NCBI GenBank assembly: GCA_023144005.1
Contig: JAGLGN010000021.1
Coordinates: 1-64,000, forward strand
From: a bacterium
GTDB taxonomy: Bacteria; AUK180
Direction: 5' to 3'
Length of the DNA: 64,000 nt
Position 1 is the first letter of the stretch; each line of letters starts with the position of its first letter. Below the pieces are notes generated by a model. That model saw only the letters and a list, made by a program, of their open reading frames with translations. It was not told the DNA's origin and ran no database searches. Both the position numbers and the translations under genes were made by a program. This document shows positions 18,616-31,700 of the stretch, piece after piece.

Positions 18616-20862
18616 CTATTCTCCTTCAAAGGCAGCTCCGATAACTGCCTGACCAAATGAAATCCCATTGTCATTAGGGGAAATCTGCTTCTGTGTATAT
18701 ATCTGTATGCCCTTATCCTTAGCCAATTCTCTGCTGAGGACAGGCAGATAACCGTTACAGAATACACCGCCTGATAAACAGGCCTTGTCGATGCCGGTGT
18801 TCCGGCGCATATGGTCCAGACCGGCAACTACGATAGTTGCCATCGTAAAATGAAACTTTGAACTTATTTCAACAGGTGTACATCCCATATCCAGATCTTC
18901 TACAATACCCCTTATAATATCTGATGTATCTACACTGAACATATCACCATTTATATAGCTTATGTTATAACCCTCTTTGAGTTTGGAAGTGTCCACGAGA
19001 GCTTCCAGCGCGATCGGTGCGCGGGCTGAAAATGTATTTATCATCGCGACATTTAAAAGTGCGGCAACGGCATCAAAGAGACGGCCCGCAGAAGAAGATA
19101 AGGGTGCATTCAAATTCTTCGCGATAATGCTTTCCACATAAGCGGCTTGCTGAATATTCTTGAGATGATCGAACTTCCGGTAATCGATACCTGCTTCTTT
19201 CAAATAGCTTATAGCCATCCGCCAGGGTTCTTTTGCGCCCATGTCACCACCGGGCATAGAATGTGGCTTCAAACGGCCTTTGCGGGAGAAATCCTTGTAA
19301 TTGAAGACCATGAACTCCCCTCCCCATACCGTTTCGTCATCGCCGTATCCCGTCCCGTCAAAGCATGCTCCCAGCAGATCACCGGAAAGCCCGTTCTCGG
19401 CTGCGCATCCCGCAAGATGAGCGTGATGATGCTGGGCCCGTATCAGTGGTTTGTCCCATTTATCGGCAAGATCAGTGAAGATTTCCGTAGAGCCGTATTG
19501 CGGATGCCTGTCGCAAACCAGTAGTTTCGTATCATAATTCCAGATATCTTTCCACTTCTCAATGGAATCCAGGTATCTTTCCTGTGTACTGACCTCATCA
19601 ATAGTACCGAAATACTGCGAGGTATATGCTTTTCCGCCCTGAGTATAACAAAAGGCGATATTCTCTCTTGCGCCTGAAGAAAGGACGCTCTTTTCAAATG
19701 GGAAGGGCACCGGAGCAGGTACATATCCCCTGCTTCGCCGGAGCATTATCGCCGGGCCCGAACAACTCTTCAGTACAGAGTCATCGTTTTGAAATGTTAT
19801 CTCGAGATTATTATCGAGTATATTGCCGTCAAAGAACTCGGAAACACGGGCACCGTCGGTCAATGTGGGTGCCGAAGGGGGGTTGATGCTTGTCGCGATC
19901 ATGAGTTCCAGTCCGGAATACTTAAATAAAAGCAATTGTATTGGAGAATAGGGCAGCATGACACCGAGGGAATTATTCTGTGGGCAAAGTCCTTCGGTAA
20001 TATCATTGTGTGCTTTTTTAGGCAGAAGGACGATCGGACGGCGGAATGAGGTCAAAAGAAACTCATCCTCCCCGGAAACGATACAGTAATTTTTCACCGT
20101 TTCCAAGGTCTTTGCTATAACGGCGATCGGCTTATGCTCTCTCTTTTTGAGCTTACGGACCCTTGCGATCACTTCAAGATCAAGAGCATTTCCCATCATA
20201 TGGAAACCACCCCAGCCCTTCACTGCGATTATATTGCCGTTTTTAAGGTCTTCCGCAGCCGCAAGGACTGCGGCTTCTCCGGAAAGTTCCTTGTAAGTAT
20301 ATTGAGGACCGCATTCTTCGCAGCAGATTGGCTGAGCATGATATCTTCTGTCAAGTATTTCCGAGTATTCCTTTTCGCATGCATCGCACATCTGGAACTC
20401 CCCCATAGAGACATTATGCCTGTCATACGGTAGCCGCTTGATAAGCGTATATCTCGGGCCGCAGTTGGTACAATTGATAAATGGGTAGTCATGGCGTCTG
20501 TCGGACGGGTCATCAAGCTCCACGCGGCAATTCTCGCATATCGCGATATCCGGCGAAATATTCAGATCGGGATCGACCTTGCCTTCGCTTTTTATTATCC
20601 TGAAACTATTAGCCGCCTCGTTATCGGGCTCCATTTCAAGGATCTCGGCGATGTTCGCGGCCGAGGGTAATCTGGAAAGCAGGTTCTCTCTGAAATGATG
20701 GACTTTCGCCTCATCACCCCGTATCTCGACCTCGACCCCTGAACCGGTGTTCTTCACCCATCCCCGGAGTTCGAGCTCATGTGCGATACGGTAAACGAAT
20801 GGGCGGAATCCTACACCCTGAACCGTGCCTTTAATATGGTATTTCTTAATCATTTCTTTCAT
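18616..20862 (-). CDS. hypF: carbamoyltransferase HypF
   Basis: Makes carbamoyl-adenylate from carbamoyl phosphate and ATP and transfers the group to HypE. The 748-residue order is complete: acylphosphatase domain with KGTVQGVGFRPF (11-22), two zinc-finger units with CENC, CTNCGP, CDAC and CEECGP pairs (about 110-185), a YrdC-like domain (GWGGFHMM), and a Kae1-like domain with HHHAHLAGC. The start may be codon 1 or codon 4; neither has a strong Shine-Dalgarno. It heads the hypF-C-D-E operon and has a good promoter at 20884-20912. Confidence 0.96.
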   Translation of the reverse strand: MKEMIKKYHIKGTVQGVGFRPFVYRIAHELELRGWVKNTGSGVEVEIRGDEAKVHHFRENLLSRLPSAANIAEILEMEPDNEAANSFRIIKSEGKVDPDLNISPDIAICENCRVELDDPSDRRHDYPFINCTNCGPRYTLIKRLPYDRHNVSMGEFQMCDACEKEYSEILDRRYHAQPICCEECGPQYTYKELSGEAAVLAAAEDLKNGNIIAVKGWGGFHMMGNALDLEVIARVRKLKKREHKPIAVIAKTLETVKNYCIVSGEDEFLLTSFRRPIVLLPKKAHNDITEGLCPQNNSLGVMLPYSPIQLLLFKYSGLELMIATSINPPSAPTLTDGARVSEFFDGNILDNNLEITFQNDDSVLKSCSGPAIMLRRSRGYVPAPVPFPFEKSVLSSGARENIAFCYTQGGKAYTSQYFGTIDEVSTQERYLDSIEKWKDIWNYDTKLLVCDRHPQYGSTEIFTDLADKWDKPLIRAQHHHAHLAGCAAENGLSGDLLGACFDGTGYGDDETVWGGEFMVFNYKDFSRKGRLKPHSMPGGDMGAKEPWRMAISYLKEAGIDYRKFDHLKNIQQAAYVESIIAKNLNAPLSSSAGRLFDAVAALLNVAMINTFSARAPIALEALVDTSKLKEGYNISYINGDMFSVDTSDIIRGIVEDLDMGCTPVEISSKFHFTMATIVVAGLDHMRRNTGIDKACLSGGVFCNGYLPVLSRELAKDKGIQIYTQKQISPNDNGISFGQAVIGAAFEGE

Positions 20863-20883
20863 ATAACAAATCTAATGGTTTCT

Positions 20884-20912
20884 ATTTTATCAAATATACA
20901 GGAGCAATTCAA
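20884..20912 (-). promoter_or_regulatory. sigma-70 promoter of the hypFCDE operon
   Basis: On the minus strand TTGAAT (complement of 20907-20912) and TAAAAT (complement of 20884-20889) are separated by 17 bp. The predicted start is close to 20877, giving a leader of about 15 nt with little Shine-Dalgarno sequence. Confidence 0.5.
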
Positions 20913-20955
20913 CCCGATTAATGTGCAGTGGCACAGTTGCCATCCCCATCTTGAT

Positions 20956-22419
20956 TTATTTCAATTTTATTACAGCAAACAAAAGAACCGGTATGAGAAA
21001 AACGCGAAAAATGATGAGGCCTAATGTCCTCATAGTTTCCGGTTCGAGAAATCCCTGAAATCCCCTGATAGTAATAATCGCCAGGAAAACAACAGTCAGT
21101 AAAATGAGGATGTTCCTTTGCCGCTTTTTCAAGAGAAGAAAAGTATTTTCTGATCGTTTGAATCTTGGAACAAAGCCCGGGAAAATTATCTCCAAAATAA
21201 ATAATATGAGAAGCGGTGAAAATAGGAATGTGTAATGCCCGAAGGCTCCTGCCATGATAACGGAAATATTCTCAAATATCACAGCGGGAATAGCAATTAC
21301 ATGCAGAAGTATTCCGGCAACAGACAATATGAGTTTATCGGGAAAGGCAAAGATGTATTGCAATGAATTGAGCAGAATACCCGCTAACAGACAAAACAAA
21401 GCAGTCACAATTACCACAGATGATCTTTTAAGGGCTTTCATAAAACCATTTGCAGATATCCGGTAAGAAATAAATATCAAAAGGTAGATTGTCAGCAGCG
21501 ATTCCCGGGCCAATACTGAATAGGGATAAAGCCACAGGATAATAAAACCGAGCAGCAGAGATAATGAAGGGAGTATCCATCTCAAATTATCCCGCAAGCG
21601 GATAACATTCATAAATAAGAACAAGAGCAGCAATAAAAGTATAAACAATACCAGAAGCCTCAATATGAGCATTAGCATTGAGTTGTTCGTTGAAATACTA
21701 TTTACGTCAAGTCCGAATGAGCTTTTAAACCAGGAAACTGCTCCTGTCAGAAGAGCGTCATCATAAGGCTCGGTCATATGGTCGGAAAACTGAGATACCA
21801 GAAGTTTCCGTGCAGTGTTATCGCTGAAACTTCCGTATAATCTGCCGTCAACGGCCTCTTGGACACCTGTTATCTCTTTCAGTGAAGCTAACATTGCATT
21901 ATAGGTGCGAACCTCGTCAAAAGCACCGAAGCCCATCAATACATTTAGCTCAGCATCTCCGGAGACATTACTGATCATGCCGAGTAGAACATGCGTATGC
22001 ACTCCTATTTCCTTCAAGGACGCGTATTCACCTATCGCCGCTCCGTATGAATGTCCGATAATTCCGATATCTTCCTTGGAAAATCGCGGATCGCCTTTCA
22101 GTATTTCGATCACATTCATGACATCCGAGATGCACATCCGCTCATAACTCTTCGACATAGAGAAATTGAAACCACGGCCTTTTAATATGACACAAGCAAT
22201 GCCGTTCCTGCGCAGGACATTTGCTACATTTATCATTGACGGTGTAACCCTTCTGAATGATGTATATGAATAGTAAACCCAGGGAAAGGGGCCGGTGCCA
22301 TCAGGCATGAAGGCCAGAATAGTCGCTTCTTCCTGAAGGCCGAAAGGAATCTCCATTACTGATGAATTGATACAAGACGCAAAAAGAATGAGAATAATTA
22401 TGGCGAACAGCTTTTTCAT
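20956..22419 (-). CDS. membrane-anchored alpha/beta hydrolase
   Basis: A 487-residue protein combining an exported hydrolase and a polytopic membrane domain. The N-terminus is a signal peptide with a lipobox-like FASC (13-16), so it may be a lipoprotein, although Phe at -3 is unusual. An alpha/beta hydrolase follows, with nucleophile elbow GHSYG (122-126, Ser124) and family features of the dienelactone-hydrolase type. From about residue 250 there are roughly eight transmembrane segments, starting with a run of leucines (LVLFILLLLLLFLFM). The substrate is unknown. It sits downstream of the giant secreted protein on the same strand, 287 bp away, with only weak repeat-like sequence between. Confidence 0.8.
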   Translation of the reverse strand: MKKLFAIIILILFASCINSSVMEIPFGLQEEATILAFMPDGTGPFPWVYYSYTSFRRVTPSMINVANVLRRNGIACVILKGRGFNFSMSKSYERMCISDVMNVIEILKGDPRFSKEDIGIIGHSYGAAIGEYASLKEIGVHTHVLLGMISNVSGDAELNVLMGFGAFDEVRTYNAMLASLKEITGVQEAVDGRLYGSFSDNTARKLLVSQFSDHMTEPYDDALLTGAVSWFKSSFGLDVNSISTNNSMLMLILRLLVLFILLLLLLFLFMNVIRLRDNLRWILPSLSLLLGFIILWLYPYSVLARESLLTIYLLIFISYRISANGFMKALKRSSVVIVTALFCLLAGILLNSLQYIFAFPDKLILSVAGILLHVIAIPAVIFENISVIMAGAFGHYTFLFSPLLILFILEIIFPGFVPRFKRSENTFLLLKKRQRNILILLTVVFLAIITIRGFQGFLEPETMRTLGLIIFRVFLIPVLLFAVIKLK

Positions 22420-22706
22420 CTACTTATCTTCAATACTACGATCATTGCAGGAGTTGGTATTGGAACTTCACCTTTTCTTCCTTCAATTCCCCTCATCATA
22501 TGGAATTATACCATAACCGGAATGAGAATCAAATACACGATTTGGGGATGAGTAAGGTTAAATGATGCAAAACGATGCACCCACCATTCTCACTTCTCTT
22601 CCTTCTCTGTTCCCACTTCAGGCCTTGCACACCGTACTTCGTATTCCCCCACACTTTCATATTTCCGAGGTAGCAACCATAGTCTTTATATCCCTATCTG
22701 CATTGA

Positions 22707-25700
22707 TTATATCAACTGTTCCAATTTAATAAGTAATCGGTCCAGCAGAATTCTGGCTTCGGTAATATCAGCGGAACTTATTCTCCTTAAATAATTTATA
22801 GCTTTGATGCACTCGAGGATAGATTTTTCTTTCATTTCATCAAGATCATGGACATTCTGAACTTTTATCAGACATTTAGCGGCATTTGATATTAAATGCT
22901 CTTCTTTGGGTTCAACCTCCATTGCCAGCAGGTGTTCAATAATTTCATCCATGAAAATTCTCATATCCGGTAAGTGCTGCACATCAAATTCTGTCATTAC
23001 GGGAGGTTCATCCCACCAGATACCGTTCAGTTTATATTTCAGCAGAGCTTCAGCAGATAATTCATTGATATCCTCAGGGATTTCAATCAGAACATGATAG
23101 GCCTTTCTTTCTCCGGTATTCAGTCTGTCCGACCAAACGGAAACATTGGATTCAACTTCAGCGGCAGGATGGGTTTCAATTATCATGCAGCTTTCAGTGA
23201 AAATACCTGTCAGAGAAATATCAAGATCCGCAACTTTCGATTCTACTTCTATGCCTATACCTACCAAATCATTGGAATCAACCTGAGAATGTTCCGGAGT
23301 TAAATATTTCATTGCGTTTTGTAATATGCCGTCGGCCATATCCAATGACTGGAAAAGATCAAACGCAATATATACCGTCCTACCCATCCCGTATGAATTA
23401 CCGACTATTACCGGTGTAGGCAAAGATCCGGAAATAGAAGCATACCCCGCGTTGAAACAACCGTTTGATTCTATTTTATACATCTCTCCTGAAGTAAGCA
23501 ATATGCCTTCATGCGTAATGGGAGAATTCAAAAGATTTACGCAAAGGTTCTGCCCGTCGTAAACTCCGTTGAATTTGATCCCGAGAACTTCAGGACTGTC
23601 CCCTTCTCCCAGAAAGTGGTAGTAATGCGATGTAATAAGACCCTTACCGGAGAATACATGCTCTCGAAGCTCTTCTGATGTATGTCCTTCCAGATTTTCG
23701 TAATTGCCGAGGATGACATACTCGTTGAACATTCCTGTTCTCATCGCGGATACGAATTCCGATTGTGAAACCGTAATAGTGTATGTCATTATATCAGGTC
23801 CCGAAAGGAGTTCGTCAAGAGCCGCCCTGGTAATATCAGGGACCGTCTCTTTATTGAGCCATACGAGAACCCTCGGTAGTGAGGATACTTCGACAGTGAT
23901 ATCAAATGCCGGAACGACCTCGAACTCGATACTCTTTGTATCCTCGGTATTGTCCAGATTGTCAACACTGAAAAATTCCATGGTATGAACACCGTATCCA
24001 AGCGTTGATATATCTACACCACCGGTATAATTCAGCCACATGTCCCCGTCTATTCTGAACTGTGTGTATTTTGTACCGCTTCCGAACTCACCGTCTTCAG
24101 ATCCGATATGGAAATACGAGCCCCGGATGACATTCGGTATCCCCTGTGAAAGGATCGAGGGCGTAAATGTCCCGGTGCTTTCCGGAGCAGTTGTATCGAT
24201 ATAAAGATCAAGGATATTGTCATTCTCGGTATTGAACGCCCTGTCGGTCGAGTGGTAGTAGAATGGGCAGTATCCGTCCGTCATATTTTCAAGCGCGACA
24301 GGATAGCCGTATTCGCCCCAGAGTATTCCGTCAAAGGAATATTCTGTATTGTACATACCGGCAAGATCGTCATTTCCGGTGAGAATAACAGATGCTCCGT
24401 TAATGGTATAGACATTGTTGTTTTCTATATAAAGTTTCTCGGAATCAACCAGTGCCTGTGTAACCGGCGGGGTCGTGTCAAGCTTAACGGTTGTCTCGAT
24501 CGTATCTGAACTCAGTCCCATGAGATCAACTGCAAATGTCTTGATGGTATATTCCCCGTCGGGCGCAAGGCCTCCGGAAAGCGAAGAACCGTTCCAGGTA
24601 ATTGTCACAGGAATCTCATCACCGGTTTCGGCCGGCGTCATGAATACCTTTTCACCGGTACTGTCATATACCTCAACAAAGAGTACGGATTTTTCCGATA
24701 CAGAAGCAGTTATTGAAAGAAGGTCAAGCTTCCCGTCGTCATTGGGACTGAATACATCCGAAGATACGCTATATCCCAGTATTTCCGGATCGCCGAACTC
24801 GTTCTCCGATGAAACAAGCGCATAATACGAAAGATGAGGCATCTTGATCGTAATAAGATTGTTTTCAGAATCCTTCGTGACAAGAGTTGTATCCGGCTGT
24901 GCAATATCCCATCTGTCGAGGTTCCGGTAATACATATAGATGTCCAGATTTTCCTCCGCTCCGATCACCGAGCTGTCATCATATGAAAATTCAATGTCAC
25001 ACATATCCGCAAGGCTGTATATCGTCGATAAAGTTTCTATCCGGTACACATCTCCCACCAGAATTTCTTCCAGAGAACTGCTTGAAGGGATCAAATCCGG
25101 CTCAGAAATTTCATGTATCGTTAAATAATCCATCCCTTGTTTAAGGGCTTCGCTGTCAATTGCAATCGAAAAATTCCCGTCAGTACTTTCAACTGTTCCC
25201 GGTACATTGTAGGTTGTCGGGTTGCACGGGTCATCCCAGAGGAAATATCTGGCGTAGATGTCTGTTTTGTCCATTTCTTTATTATGTTCACTGTAAATAA
25301 GTATGTTCCCGTTGTCTGACCACTCCGGAGAATTCAGGACAACCTCCTCCCTGCGTTTCTCAAGATATCCGCAAACCTTTTCTATATCTCCGCCGGAAGG
25401 ATCACATGCCAGTATTTCATTCTGTACATAAGATTTTCCTGGATCATCCTGTTCGATCCTCACGAATGAGATCTTATTGCCGTTTGCAGTCCATCTCAGG
25501 GTATGTGTTTCCAATTTATCATCGGTAAAAAAAGTCACCTGATACGGCACCTGAAAATCTCCCGGTGTCCCATCCTCCAATACGATCCTTTCGATCATCC
25601 AGATATTCCAGTGACCGTCCGTATTCGATGAGTAGGCCAGCTTCTGCCCGTCAGGAGAGAATATCGGGTCTTTTTCCGATGCCGGATCGTCTGTAAGCCA

Positions 25701-28700
25701 GACAGGATTAAAATAATAACTATTTACCACACAAAGATCGTTCCTCAGGGTATTGGAAACAAGAGAACAAAAATCGCTCCCACCGGGATTAGGTGTACAG
25801 ATCCTGCTATAATTGCGTTTTGCAATAGGCGCAACGATCTTTCCGTCAATGCTCCATGCCGGAGATCCGCTTGAAGGGATATTTTTAAATTGATTCTGTA
25901 GCGGATCGTTTGCTACCGGCCTGATTATCTGCATATGAAAATCACCGGATGTTATTGCCAGGGGGGTGTTTATGTACTCATTATTGATTGAATGGAAGTT
26001 GAACGCCATTAATTTGCCGGTAGAACTGGGGCATTTGCCTAATACTACTACATCCATTACATCTCTTATTCTGGTGCCATCATGGTCGATGAACTTGAAT
26101 TCTTCCCACATTTGACCATTTTCCGAATAATACCGTTCCTCAAATGCTATTGGGGGAAGGTACTCATTCTGCTTATAGTTTTCTTTCAGCCAGACCGGAT
26201 CATCTATCCTGTTGAAATCCCCCGTATGAATATCAAATATCCCACTGTCCAGAAGTTCAAGATCTACGACTCTGAGTATATTTCCGTCATGGACAAATGC
26301 CGTATATTCATTCCCGGGTGATAATGTGGGCTGAATGGAATGGACACCCTGAGTGTTTTCCGTTATATTATCAACATGGCTCATATAAGTTATTGTCATT
26401 TGAGAATGGTTAATGACGATAAATCTGTCTTCAGAAGGCTGTTCAAAGTATGCATTTCCCGCTAAATCGCTCACACGGATTCCGTAGTAGTACCTGCCTT
26501 CAGGAAGGTCATTGCCGTCATTATCCTTTCCGTCCCAGACACAATGATAGATATCACCGATAAACTCACAGGAAATTTCAACCAAGCTTTCCCCCGGGTT
26601 CGCAGTTATTCCATCAAAGATATAAACTGAACAGTTTTGAATCCCGGAAAGAGCGTCAACCGCATCTACCGAAAACTCCATGAAGTCATTACATCCGTCC
26701 GCGTTCGGACTGAAGGTTTCCGGAACTGTCGTGATGGTATTCACATGGGGGTTACATGTATCAACGATCAGATCATCCCCATCAAATGTGGAAATATTGC
26801 CTATGTTGTCAGATAATATCATTTCATAAAGATACGAGCCGTCACCTGTAATTGCGCTCTGCATATCAGTACCGTCCCATGAAATTGATAAATTACCTCC
26901 TGATCCCAGATGGTTCCAGACAACGGATCCCTCGCTATTCAGAATATTGAATTCCCAATATGCCACCCCGAATGAATCCGATGCTGTACCGTTTATATGT
27001 AGAATATCTTTTATCCCATCGCCATTCGGACTGATAAAACGATCATATGGCAGAATATTCACGATCGGACCTGAAGTATCGAGAATAATAGTGGAACTCG
27101 ATACCGGACTATTACTTCCAAACGGGTTCACAGCGAAATACTCAATAGTGTATTCTCCACCCGGATAGCCTTCAAATGTAAAGGGGGCTTTGTATTCGTC
27201 CCAGTCATTTCCATTTATGCTGAACATGATTTCAACAAGTTCCTCCGGCCTATCAATTGATCTGAAACTAAGGGGAGTTATAGAACTGATGTTTACAATA
27301 TTGTCAACGGTTATCCTCGGTTCACCAACAACGAGTTCAATCTCAGGTTCATGTGAATAGATCCTTGCATCTATATACCTTTCGCTGCTCGTATTGAAAG
27401 CATGATCCGTACTTCTATACCATATTCTGTGTACTTCGCTTGAATAGTCTGAGAAATTGAAAGGTTCGGTATATTCCGTCCAGGGATTTTCATCGATCCT
27501 GAACTTGATATCTTCAACAATATAATTATTACTCCCGAAATCATCAGATGAAATTGTAAACAGAGTATCCGGTGATACGGCGTGATATTCTTCAGATTGA
27601 ACATAATTGCTGGGATCGCCGACGGATATATATACCTCAGGTGGATTCGTATCGATCTCAATGCTTTCTGTTATTCTGGATATGTACACACCATGAGGTG
27701 AAGACGCGTCAATAACCAGTGTATATCGATCATCTTTCACATATTCATTGAAATCCTGGTCCGTACCGTCCCAGGCAAAGGAATGTCGACCTGTCTGCAG
27801 TAGTGTATTATTGCAGAGCTCTTTGATATGGTTGTTCTTCAGATCGTAAATATTTATTGAAAGTCTGAGTTCTTCGTAAATCGTAAATGCCACTTCAGTG
27901 TTGTCAAATACCTCGTATGAGAACGGATTCGGAGAAACACTCAGATCTGTAATCACCGGCATGGGATCACAGTTCATGGCTATATATTCAACCCTCTCTT
28001 CGGCATGATTGCCCGCCAGATCAATACAGAAGAATCTGCACAAGTAATATCCGGAAGGACCTAAATCTCCATTGATCATCCCATCCCATTCAAAAGTGGC
28101 GTTACCTTCATTAGCAGGCAGGATTTTCCTGCAGATTTCGTCTCCGTAAACATCATATAAATAGAAGTAGATGTTCCCGGGTTCCGATATCAAGATGTCC
28201 ACCGAAGTTTTTGAAGTTATATCTGTAAAAAACGGATTCGGAATTATTTCCAGGTCATTGATCTCTGGTGAAACGGTATCTCTGACAACATATACCTTTT
28301 CAAAAGTCCTGCTTTCAATGTTTTTATATGTAACGAAGATATAGTTATCTCCCTCATTCGGAAGCTCGATATCCGAAAGCTCAAATCGAACCGTGTCACC
28401 ATCAACGCTCCATTCTACCGTATTGAATGTACTGCCTACAGCAGAAGTATTGTCACCATCATCGATAAAATCCGGATCATCGTCAACCAATATCTCAATC
28501 TCATACCTGCTGTCAGCAGTTCCCGATATCGAAATACTGCTTTTGTTGGTAAGCGATGCGATCTCGTCAAGAACCGGTTTGATCGGCGGTGCTGAATTCA
28601 ACGAAGCAACGATAACCGGCGAACTGATCTCAGCAGACAATTTCCATAATGAGTCACCTAATCGTGTACATGTTCGGTTCTCCAGTTTTTCAAACTCACC

Positions 28701-31700
28701 TGATGGTTTGATCGCATAAAGAGAAATAGTATTTTCATTGATTCCGTTTTCCTCTATTTCTTCATTAGTATAGTAATATATAAGAGTTGCCGGAGAATTA
28801 AATTCCTCGTTTTCCTCGCCTGCCTTGACCTGTACAATCGGTCCGAATGGAACAATATCCAGATCATGATCAAGTTCCGATAGGCTGCTCGCGGAAACGC
28901 TGATGACATCCTGAGCATTGAAGGTGCCTGCATCAAAATTCAGATTTATCCTGTCGTAAGGTGCGCTTACCGTTCCACTTGAATAATCATCAATGTATGA
29001 ACCTACATTAATCGAAAGGTTGTTAACATTCTTGCTTCCATTCGAATTTGTGATTTCCAGTAATAGATTCTGAAGACCTCTGATGCCGGTTACATCCCAC
29101 CAGCAAAGTGTTCCGGTTTTAGTGTCCGATCCGACTGGAACATCACTGCTTACTATTTCGTCCCAGTGCCCGTTATTGTAACTGTAAACCGTATAGGATT
29201 CAAATTCATCACCGAATGCCTTTCCCTTAATTTCTATCATCTCTTTGCCGCTTGCCATCAAATTGAGCTTCATATTGAAACGATCATTGATATTATCGAT
29301 TTTATTAACATGAGTTTCATGAGTTGAAAAATCATTGTTTGTAGAACCATCGGGGTATTGGCATTCAATTATCCAATCATCAATTATTGTATGGGGATTA
29401 TCTTTCTTCAGAATACCTTCCAGAAGGAAACAGCTTTTATTATTATCGCTTTCATACAAATTCCATGGATAAAGATCAATGTGGTGGAAGATTTTTGTTA
29501 TCGCTCCAAGTGAAGAGGGCAGTGAAAATGAATGAAGTCCGCTTTCAAGAAATCCATTAGATTGTGTAAGTAATGGATCTTCCAAGGGTGCCCATGTACT
29601 ATCGTAGGTTGGGAATGTTGCCTTGAGCGCAGTTTTGGTATCACTGAGATTTGATTCCACTAGCTCTAAGTGTATCCCTTCAAAATTAGTATCCGAAGAA
29701 ATTAAGGTCGAGTCCTCTCTCTTAATAATGATTCTATCATAATAGCCGCCATGAACATAATCATTGTGAAAAACCATAATGTCTTCTTCTTCAAAATAAT
29801 AACCGTCTTGGTTATTATCATAGTCCATTGTTGAAGTAACTGTATCTAACTCGCCATTCTGGCAATCCATACGAATCGAAGCGGTATCTATCTCATAAGG
29901 AGGATCTCCGGGATTATAAGCATCAGTGGGATCATTATACTGACCGGTTGTTTCCGGTGGTGAATCATTGTATTCTATTAGATCTTTTGTATAATCGTCA
30001 GGGGAAGAATCCGAATTAATGTCCGCGTAAACCGTATTAAATGCTTTGCTATTGAGGTGATTGATGGAATTTAAATCCTGAAGTGGCCAATCAACCGAAT
30101 AAGGGGTTATACCCGGTGTTTCGGGACTGATCTCTTTATCACAATAAACATAATGTTTCTTAGAATAAACCGGGTCTTGTACTAAATGAACACCTGGTTC
30201 CCCATTGTCTGAGATGACGGGATTAAACTCAATTGACTGGTTGAATAAGTAATAATCAATAGATTTATCCGGGAAATTCAACCATCTATTGTATTCCGCT
30301 TCCATTTCAGGTCTGAAATGGTTCCAGTTTCTTCCGCCATACCGATCATTTTGATCTATTTCGGCAGTAATAGTTATTTTATCGCCGCCGATAATATTAC
30401 CTTCTCCATCTTTTTTCCAGACAACATCCTTGTAAACCGCACGATTTTTATTCACATATCCGAACCAAGTATAATATCTGTTATTTACGGGATTAAGATC
30501 CCAGCTGATGAAATCACATTTCAAGTTGATAAAAATATTGTGGTTGGTTCCAATGTCATAGTTACCTTGAATTTTGAAAGGAGGATACTCCTTGGGTTGA
30601 GTGAATCTTGAATAATTGCAGTTTTGTTGTATCGGAAAATATGTCGGTCGGGTTTCATCCCAACAAACCGGTCCATCTGGAGTAGGTTTACAAATGGTAA
30701 TTGTATGGGTTCCCTTAAAAACACTGAAGTTCAAATTAATGAAATGCAGTTTTGTAAAATCGCCCCACTTTACATTACCGCAGCAATTAGTCTTCCAGCC
30801 GACAATATCAGTAGAATAGGATAAGTTTTTTTCGCTTAGTAAACATCTTGTTGAATCAGTCGGATCGGTAACGAATACTGTTTCAAAACTAAAAGGAATT
30901 TCAAAAAACTGTCCTTCTTCTTTAATAAAATTACAGCTACTCCCGCACTTATACTTCACACCTTCACCATGGATATTACCGTCAACTTTGACTTCTGCTC
31001 TATTGAACTTCCTATGTACCTGTAACGCAAATGGATAATAAGGATAGACTGTTACCAATTGCTTTCCTTGAAGATTTGCGGACCATGAAAATTTAAGAGA
31101 AGGAAAATATCTTCCTTCAGGTTTGCTTCTTACTACAAAATTTGATGTTGATTTGGCTACATCTAATCCATTCACTGAGCTACCATTGTCTTCAATTTCA
31201 ATAAACGCGGTTGAAGTACCGGATTGATAATCTGAATGAGAAACATTTATAGCAGTTGAAGACTCCTCAATACTTATACTTTCACCCACAGGTGTACAGA
31301 TAAATTTCACCTTATAAGTACCTTCCGGTGCAGTGAATCCCTCCGGATCACAAGTGCCATCCCATGTAACATGATGTTCGGTTCCGCCTTTAAATACTCT
31401 ATCTGATACTATGGTCAAGAGCTTCTTTCCGGGATCAGTTTCTTTAAAATCATAAACTTCAGCAGTTATAGTCACATCTTCGGTGGGTGTAAAACTGATT
31501 GTACTTGAACCGGGATCGCTAAAAGAATAAATCTGATCCGGAGCGGGAGAGTCAACATCAATATCAAATATCGTTTCCACATGAACAACTGCGTCGGCAT
31601 ATCCATATCCGTTATTGTCAACCGAGGAGGCGGTCACCCTCACAGTATAATCACCGTCATTGACAAAAGAATCCGTATCGAAATACTTCCCGTTCCATGA

